Notes under the pieces: generated by a model | Told to the model about the DNA's origin: nothing | Database searches by the model: none | What the model saw: the letters and a program-made list of their open reading frames with translations, nothing else | Origin: Pseudonocardia asaccharolytica DSM 44247 = NBRC 16224 | GTDB lineage: Bacteria > Actinomycetota > Actinomycetes > Mycobacteriales > Pseudonocardiaceae | Assembly: GCF_000423625.1 (NCBI RefSeq) | Contig: NZ_AUII01000006.1 | Span: forward strand, 124,001-188,000 | Reading direction: 5' to 3' | Length of the DNA: 64,000 bases | In this document: positions 60,004 through 64,000 of the stretch, in pieces | How positions within the stretch are numbered: position 1 is the first letter of the stretch | Layout: every line of letters starts with the position of its first letter | Position numbers and translations under genes: made by a program

Positions 60004-60040
60004 CGAGCGGGACGGCGGCCCTCGGCCGCCGTCCCGCTCG
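60004..60040 (+). terminator. Intercistronic hairpin between gluB and gluC
   Basis: CGAGCGGGACGGCGGCC, CTC, GGCCGCCGTCCCGCTCG: a perfect 17-bp stem with a 3-base loop, 13 bp after the gluB stop. It ends just before the gluC ribosome site AGGAGGAA. It probably attenuates transcription or protects gluAB mRNA 3' ends, giving excess binding protein over permease. Confidence 0.75.
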
Positions 60041-60055
60041 GCAGGAGGAAGTGTC

Positions 60056-60706
60056 GTGGGGGTCATCCTCGAGCAGTTCCCGCTGTACGTGCAGGGCTTC
60101 CTGCAGACGCTGCGGATCTGCGTCTTCGCCGCCATCGGGTCCCTGGTCCTCGGAACGCTCCTGGCCGGCTTCCGGGTCTCGCCACTGGCTCCGCTGCGTG
60201 CCGTGGGCAGCGGCTGGGTGACGGTGTTCCGGAACACCCCGCTGGCCGTCGTACTGTTCGCCGTTGCCTTCGGACTTCCCGAGGTCGGGGTGAACGGGTC
60301 GTATTTCTGGTTCGGTGTGACGGGCTTGACGATGTACACCAGTGCGTTCGTCTGCGAGGCCGTCCGCAGCGGCATCAACTCCGTCGCCCCCGGCCAGGCG
60401 GAGGCGGCGCGGGCCGTGGGGCTGACGTTCTCCCAGACGCTGTCGCTCGTCGTGTTGCCCCAGGCGTTGCGGACCGTTGTTCCGCCGCTGGGCAGCGTGA
60501 TCATCGCCATGATCAAGAACTCGGCCATCGTCGGGGCGTTCGGCGTGGGAGGCGACCTGTACTCGGTCGGCCTGCAGCTGACCTCGGCTCAGGGCTACGC
60601 GGCGGTGGGTGTGCTCACCGGGGTGCTGCTGGGCTACCTCGTGTTGACGATCCCGGCGGGAATCGCCCTCGCCGCCATTGAACGAAGGACGGCGCTCGCG
60701 CGATGA
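60056..60706 (+). CDS. gluC: Glutamate ABC permease GluC
   Basis: 216-residue HisM-type permease with five transmembrane helices and the EAA loop EAARAVGLTFSQTLSLVVLP. GTG at 60056 follows AGGAGGAA. It pairs with GluD as a heterodimer. The 4-bp overlap with gluD (ATGA) implies coupled translation. Confidence 0.92.
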   Translation: MGVILEQFPLYVQGFLQTLRICVFAAIGSLVLGTLLAGFRVSPLAPLRAVGSGWVTVFRNTPLAVVLFAVAFGLPEVGVNGSYFWFGVTGLTMYTSAFVCEAVRSGINSVAPGQAEAARAVGLTFSQTLSLVVLPQALRTVVPPLGSVIIAMIKNSAIVGAFGVGGDLYSVGLQLTSAQGYAAVGVLTGVLLGYLVLTIPAGIALAAIERRTALAR

Positions 60707-61581
60707 CCAGTTCCGTTCTTTACGACGCACCGGGACCCGTCACCCGGCGCCGCACGATGATCTCCAGTGTCGTCGCCGGGGCCATCGTACTGGTGGTGAT
60801 CGCGCTGGTCCTGGTACAGCTGGCCGGCCAGGGTCAGTTCTCCGCCGAGCGCTGGGGTCCGCTGCTCAACCCCGCCAATTCGAGCTTCGCCCCGGTCTGG
60901 GAGTTGCTCGGCCGAGCACTGGTCGCAACGCTCGTGGCCGCCGGGCTGACTCTGGTCTTCTCGTTGGTCATCGGGACCGCACTCGCCGTCACCCGCGTGA
61001 CCGCCGCGCGCTGGTACCGCTGGCTGGTCGTCACCGTGATCGAATTTCTGCGGGGCGTGCCCGTCGTCATCGCGATCTTCTTCGCCGCCCGGGTGCTCCC
61101 CGAGGCCGGGCTGACCCTCCCGACCCTGTGGTATCTCGTCATTGGCCTCACGGCCTACAACTGCGTGGTCATCGCGGAGATCGTCCGGGCCGGCATCGCT
61201 TCCCTGCCGCGCGGCCAGTCGGAGGCCGCCTACTCCCTGGGGCTGCGGCGCAGCCAGGTGCTGGGCTCGATCCTGCTCCCCCAGGCGTTCCGGGTCATGC
61301 TGCCGGCGCTGATCAGCCAGATGGTGGTGATTGTCAAGGACACCTCGCTGGGCTTCATCATCAGCTACGAGGAGTTCGTCCGCACAGCCAACATCATCAT
61401 CCAGAACCTGCACAACCCGATCCAGATTTACACCGTCGTCGCGTTGATCTTCATTCTGATCAACTATTCGCTGGGCAGGCTCGCTGAGGCCGTCGAGCGC
61501 CGGTTGTCGCGTTCGCGGACCACCGCCGCCCCGCCCGCCGCCGCCGGCGCCGTCGACACCGGTGCCGCAGGCGGCGGCTGA
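60703..61581 (+). CDS. gluD: Glutamate ABC permease GluD
   Basis: 292-residue permease partner of GluC. Longer N-terminus with an extra helix (SVVAGAIVLVVIALVLVQLA) and a periplasmic stretch, then the core with EAA loop EAAYSLGLRRSQVLGSILLP. An Ala/Thr-rich tail follows. End of the operon; a 20-bp tandem repeat and element C follow downstream. Confidence 0.92.
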   Translation: MTSSVLYDAPGPVTRRRTMISSVVAGAIVLVVIALVLVQLAGQGQFSAERWGPLLNPANSSFAPVWELLGRALVATLVAAGLTLVFSLVIGTALAVTRVTAARWYRWLVVTVIEFLRGVPVVIAIFFAARVLPEAGLTLPTLWYLVIGLTAYNCVVIAEIVRAGIASLPRGQSEAAYSLGLRRSQVLGSILLPQAFRVMLPALISQMVVIVKDTSLGFIISYEEFVRTANIIIQNLHNPIQIYTVVALIFILINYSLGRLAEAVERRLSRSRTTAAPPAAAGAVDTGAAGGG

Positions 61582-61600
61582 GCAATCGGACGAGATCGCG

Positions 61601-61640
61601 CACAAGGCACGGCCCCACCGCACAAGGCACGGCCCAACAC
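61601..61640. repeat. 20-bp tandem duplication after gluD
   Basis: CACAAGGCACGGCCCCACCG (61601-61620) is followed at once by CACAAGGCACGGCCCAACAC; 17 of 20 positions are identical. It lies 20 bp after the gluD stop, in the convergent region with the Rieske gene. Confidence 0.6.
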
Positions 61641-61688
61641 GGTCGAGTCCACGACCCGGCAGCCGGGTGAAGCGCGGCACCCGGCTCG

Positions 61689-61750
61689 TGATCGGCGTTT
61701 GGGAGGCGGGGGCCGCGAAAGCGCGGCGACCGCCGCCCAACTGTTGATCA
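61689..61750. repeat. Dispersed 3'-end palindromic element, copy C
   Basis: 62 bp with outer arms TGATC...TTGGG (61689-61703) and CCCAA...GATCA (61736-61750), the middle of the arms no longer pairing. The left 31 bp closely match copies A and B (TGATCGGCGTTTGGGAGGCG). It lies between converging gluD and the Rieske gene. Confidence 0.6.
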
Positions 61751-61800
61751 TGGGGCGGCAGTTGGCGGACCCGACCCGGATTCGCCGATCCGTTCCGGCG

Positions 61801-62121
61801 CTACTCGACGGGTAGCCCGGGCACCGCGACGACGCGCACTTCCAACCGTCCGTCCTCGGTGCGGGTCTCGAACCCGGGTAGCGACGCGGTGGCCGGCCCG
61901 TGCACCACGGCGCCGTCGGACAGCCGGAAGACGCTGCCGTGCCATGGGCACGTGACGCAGATGTCGCCGTCGGTTCCGCTGGGCGTGCCCTGATGGAGCG
62001 GCCCCGCCATATGCGGGCAGCGATCGGATCGGACCGCGACATCGTCGCCGCGGCGAAGGATGAGGACGGGCACGTCGCCGACCACCCGCCGGACCAGCTC
62101 ACCCTCGGGAAGGGCGGTCAC
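61801..62121 (-). CDS. Rieske [2Fe-2S] domain protein, split from a DUF2231 fusion
   Basis: 106-residue Rieske ferredoxin-type domain: ligands in RCPHMAGPLHQG and TCPWHGSVFRL, the pattern of soluble dioxygenase-type ferredoxins. In relatives the same domain is the C-terminal part of a membrane DUF2231-Rieske protein. Here the upstream DUF2231 piece ends in a TGA that overlaps this GTG by 4 bp in another frame, so the fusion has been broken by a frameshift, though coupled translation could still give a free Rieske domain. It lies 266 bp downstream of glnE. Confidence 0.7.
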   Translation of the reverse strand: MTALPEGELVRRVVGDVPVLILRRGDDVAVRSDRCPHMAGPLHQGTPSGTDGDICVTCPWHGSVFRLSDGAVVHGPATASLPGFETRTEDGRLEVRVVAVPGLPVE

Positions 62122-62336
62122 CGGCCGAGCGGCCGCCAGTCGCCCGGGCCGAGCAGTTGCGCTTCCCCACCCCGGTTCGCGCCGACCGCCTGGTGATAGC
62201 CCAGATGTCCGCCCAACGTCGCGCCCGCCCCGGCGAGCGCCGTCCCGGCCAGCGAGAGCAGCCGGCCGCGCCGACGGCGCCGCGGCCGACCAGCACCGGG
62301 CAGAGAAGATCCGGCAGCACCCGGTAAGGGTGGCAC
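62118..62336 (-). pseudogene. Truncated DUF2231-like membrane segment
   Basis: 72 codons encoding a Pro/Arg-rich start and one helix pair, RLLSLAGTALAGAGATLGGH then LGYHQAVGANRGGEAQLLGP, matching the last transmembrane portion of DUF2231-Rieske proteins just before the Rieske domain. The preceding three helices are missing and the frame ends at 62118 where the Rieske frame begins. Likely a remnant. Confidence 0.5.
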
Positions 62337-62387
62337 GTGGTTCTCGTCCCCGGCAGCACCCGCACCGCGTCGGCCGGCGTGACCCGG

Positions 62388-64000
62388 CTACGTCCGGGGC
62401 GCACCGTAGAAGACGCGTTCCACGACGGCGCGGGCGCGACGGGTGGTGCGGCGGTACTCGTCGAGGAACACACCCGGGTCGCCGTCGGCCGGATAGCCCA
62501 GTGCGCTGGCCACCGCCGCCAGGTCCCGGCCTGAGCGCGGCAGCTGGTCGCCCGGCTTCCCCTTGACCAGCATCACCGCGTTGCGCGCCCGGGTCGCGAT
62601 CGTCCACCCGGCGGCCAGCTCGGCGGCGTCCTCGTGGCTGATCAGGCCCGCCGCGGCGGCCGCCCGCAGCCCGTCCAGAGTGGAGGTCGTGCGCAGCTGC
62701 GGAACGGAGCCGACGTGCTGGAGCTGCAGCAGCTGCAGCGTCCACTCGACGTCGGCGAGCCCCCCGCTGCCCAGCTTGGTGTGGGTGGCACGATCGGCCC
62801 CGCGGGGCAGCCGCTCGGCGTCGACGCGGGCCTTGATCCGCCGGATCTCGGTCGCCGCGGCCGGGGGAAGCCCATCGGCCGGATACCGGATCGGGTCGAT
62901 GAGCTCGACGAACCGCCTGCCCAGCGCGGCGTCCCCGGCGACCGGCCGGGCCCGCAGCAGCGCTTGGGCCTCCCACACCTCCGACCAGCGCGCGTAGTAC
63001 TCGCGGTACGAGCCGAGCGTGCGGACCAGCGGTCCGGACCGTCCCTCGGGACGCAGATCGGCGTCGACGACGAGCGCCGGATCCGGGCTCGGCGCCCCGA
63101 GCTGGCGGCGGACGGTCTCGGCGAGGCCGGTCGCGTACCGGACCGCCTCGTGGTCGCTCGTCTCGCCGGTCGGCTCGCAGACGAACAGCACGTCGGCGTC
63201 GCTGCCGTAGCCCAGCTCCGCCCCGCCGAGCCGGCCCATCCCGATCACCGCCATCCGGGCGGGTGGGGGGCCCGGCCGGGCCAGCGCACGCTCGGCGCTG
63301 TCCAGGGCCGCCTGCAGCACGGCCACCCAGACCGAGCTCAGCGCCCCGCAGACCTGCTCGATCGGCAGCAGCCCGAGCAGGTCGGCACAGGCGATGCGCA
63401 GCAGCTCGTGGCGGCGCAGCGAGCGGGCGGCGGCCGTGGCGGCCGCGAGGTCGGGCTGGCGGGCCACGGCGGTGCGCAGCGACGCGGCCACCTCGGCCGG
63501 GTCCTTGATCAGCTCGTCGCCGCGCCCGGAACTGGGCGTGGCCAGCAGGCGCAACACCTCCGGGGCTCGCACCAGCAGGTCCGGGACGAGCGCGGACGTG
63601 CCGAGCAGCTTCATCAGCCGCTGTGCCACCGCGCCCTCGTCGCGCAGCAGCCGCAGGTACCACGGCGTCGTCGCCAGCGCCTCGGACACCCGGCGGTAGG
63701 CGAGCAGCCCGCGGTCGGGGTCGGGGCTGGTCGCCAGCTCGTCGAGCAGCACCGGCAGCAGCGTCTGCTGGATCGCCGCGGCCCGCGACACCCCACCGGT
63801 GAGCGCCCGCAGATGGTTGAGCGCCCCCTCGGGCGAGGCCCAGCCCAGCGCGGCGAGTCGGGCCTTCGCCGCCGACTCCGAGAGCCGGGCGGCGTTCGCG
63901 GGCAACCGCGAGACCGCGGTGAGCAGCGGCCGGTAGAACAGCTTCTCGTGCAACCGGCGAACCCGATGCGCGTTGCGGTTCCACTCGGCGAGCAGCATCT
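62388..64000 (-). CDS. glnE: GlnE, glutamine synthetase adenylyltransferase/deadenylase (C-terminal part)
   Basis: Partial gene: the reading frame enters at the window edge, so the start lies beyond 64000. GlnE adenylylates and deadenylylates glutamine synthetase according to nitrogen state. The visible C-terminal adenylyltransferase half shows LGGAELGYGSDADVLFVCEP (nucleotidyltransferase Gly-Ser and Asp pair), VVDADLRPEGRSGPLVRT, and the helical bundle with KLGSGGLADVEWTLQLLQL. Stop at 62388. The Met at 63998 is internal. It is essential in mycobacteria, and its position near glutamate uptake is notable but common. Confidence 0.93.
   Translation of the reverse strand, partial: MLLAEWNRNAHRVRRLHEKLFYRPLLTAVSRLPANAARLSESAAKARLAALGWASPEGALNHLRALTGGVSRAAAIQQTLLPVLLDELATSPDPDRGLLAYRRVSEALATTPWYLRLLRDEGAVAQRLMKLLGTSALVPDLLVRAPEVLRLLATPSSGRGDELIKDPAEVAASLRTAVARQPDLAAATAAARSLRRHELLRIACADLLGLLPIEQVCGALSSVWVAVLQAALDSAERALARPGPPPARMAVIGMGRLGGAELGYGSDADVLFVCEPTGETSDHEAVRYATGLAETVRRQLGAPSPDPALVVDADLRPEGRSGPLVRTLGSYREYYARWSEVWEAQALLRARPVAGDAALGRRFVELIDPIRYPADGLPPAAATEIRRIKARVDAERLPRGADRATHTKLGSGGLADVEWTLQLLQLQHVGSVPQLRTTSTLDGLRAAAAAGLISHEDAAELAAGWTIATRARNAVMLVKGKPGDQLPRSGRDLAAVASALGYPADGDPGVFLDEYRRTTRRARAVVERVFYGAPRT

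Noticed and set aside
1..64000. CRISPR arrays, tRNA/rRNA genes, insertion sequences, prophage genes
   Set aside because: No spaced direct repeats, cloverleaf sequences, transposase motifs or phage proteins were seen by eye; a tRNA scan was not possible.

Overview
The window is 64 kb of very GC-rich (roughly 70% or more) actinobacterial chromosome. The right half keeps the housekeeping order lexA - hflX - dapF - miaA - extradiol-dioxygenase-like - DUF349 protein - membrane protein - miaB - gluABCD known from Mycobacteriales and Pseudonocardiales. With the 10-methyl fatty acid genes, the FhuF-type iron genes and IdeR/DtxR-like boxes, this points to Pseudonocardiaceae, most likely a Pseudonocardia. 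The genus is an inference from gene content, not from a database match.

Left third (1-25 kb): two two-component systems (a NarL-type pair, and an OmpR-type pair with a PepSY lipoprotein-size neighbour), an FAD monooxygenase facing a ThDP enzyme, an iron island of two FhuF-like [2Fe-2S] proteins and a siderophore-binding lipoprotein each preceded by IdeR-like boxes, a tmsA-tmsB-WS/DGAT operon (10-methyl-branched fatty acid and storage lipid synthesis), a DUF47/PiT phosphate uptake pair, a pyrimidine reductase, a six-gene Asp23/AmaP envelope-stress operon, an SDR, a lipoprotein with a dead alpha/beta-hydrolase fold and a ProX-like lipoprotein.

Middle (25-44 kb): accessory region. It holds a stand-alone LigD-type polymerase, a large LuxR ATPase regulator, a membrane M50 protease with an N-terminal PqqD/RRE-like domain, and an 85-residue leader-plus-Gly-rich-core peptide; together these look like a compact, possibly undescribed ribosomal-peptide system (26268-32211). 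It is followed by msrB, a methyltransferase, a PucR regulator, sugar/alcohol catabolism genes (enolase superfamily, SDR, Zn-ADH) and an acetamidase with a divergent AmiC-like sensor. Scattered among them are gene remnants: a GNAT, a PCu(A)C-like protein, a Rieske QcrA C-terminus, and an ahpD/oxyR pair collapsed by deletion.

Right third (43-64 kb): baeRF-like protein, a truncated SOS gene divergent from lexA with three LexA boxes between them, the hflX-dapF-miaA-miaB block, a TAXI receptor plus two-component system next to the gluABCD glutamate importer (with a 17-bp hairpin between gluB and gluC), a split DUF2231/Rieske gene, and the C-terminal part of glnE, which runs off the window.

Regulatory and repeat structure is unusually readable: about five IdeR-like boxes, a 19+19-bp palindrome in front of tmsA, three LexA boxes, and a three-copy family of about 65-bp palindromic elements placed at gene 3' ends (5014, 45925, 61689). 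I see no tRNA, rRNA, CRISPR, insertion sequence or phage gene.
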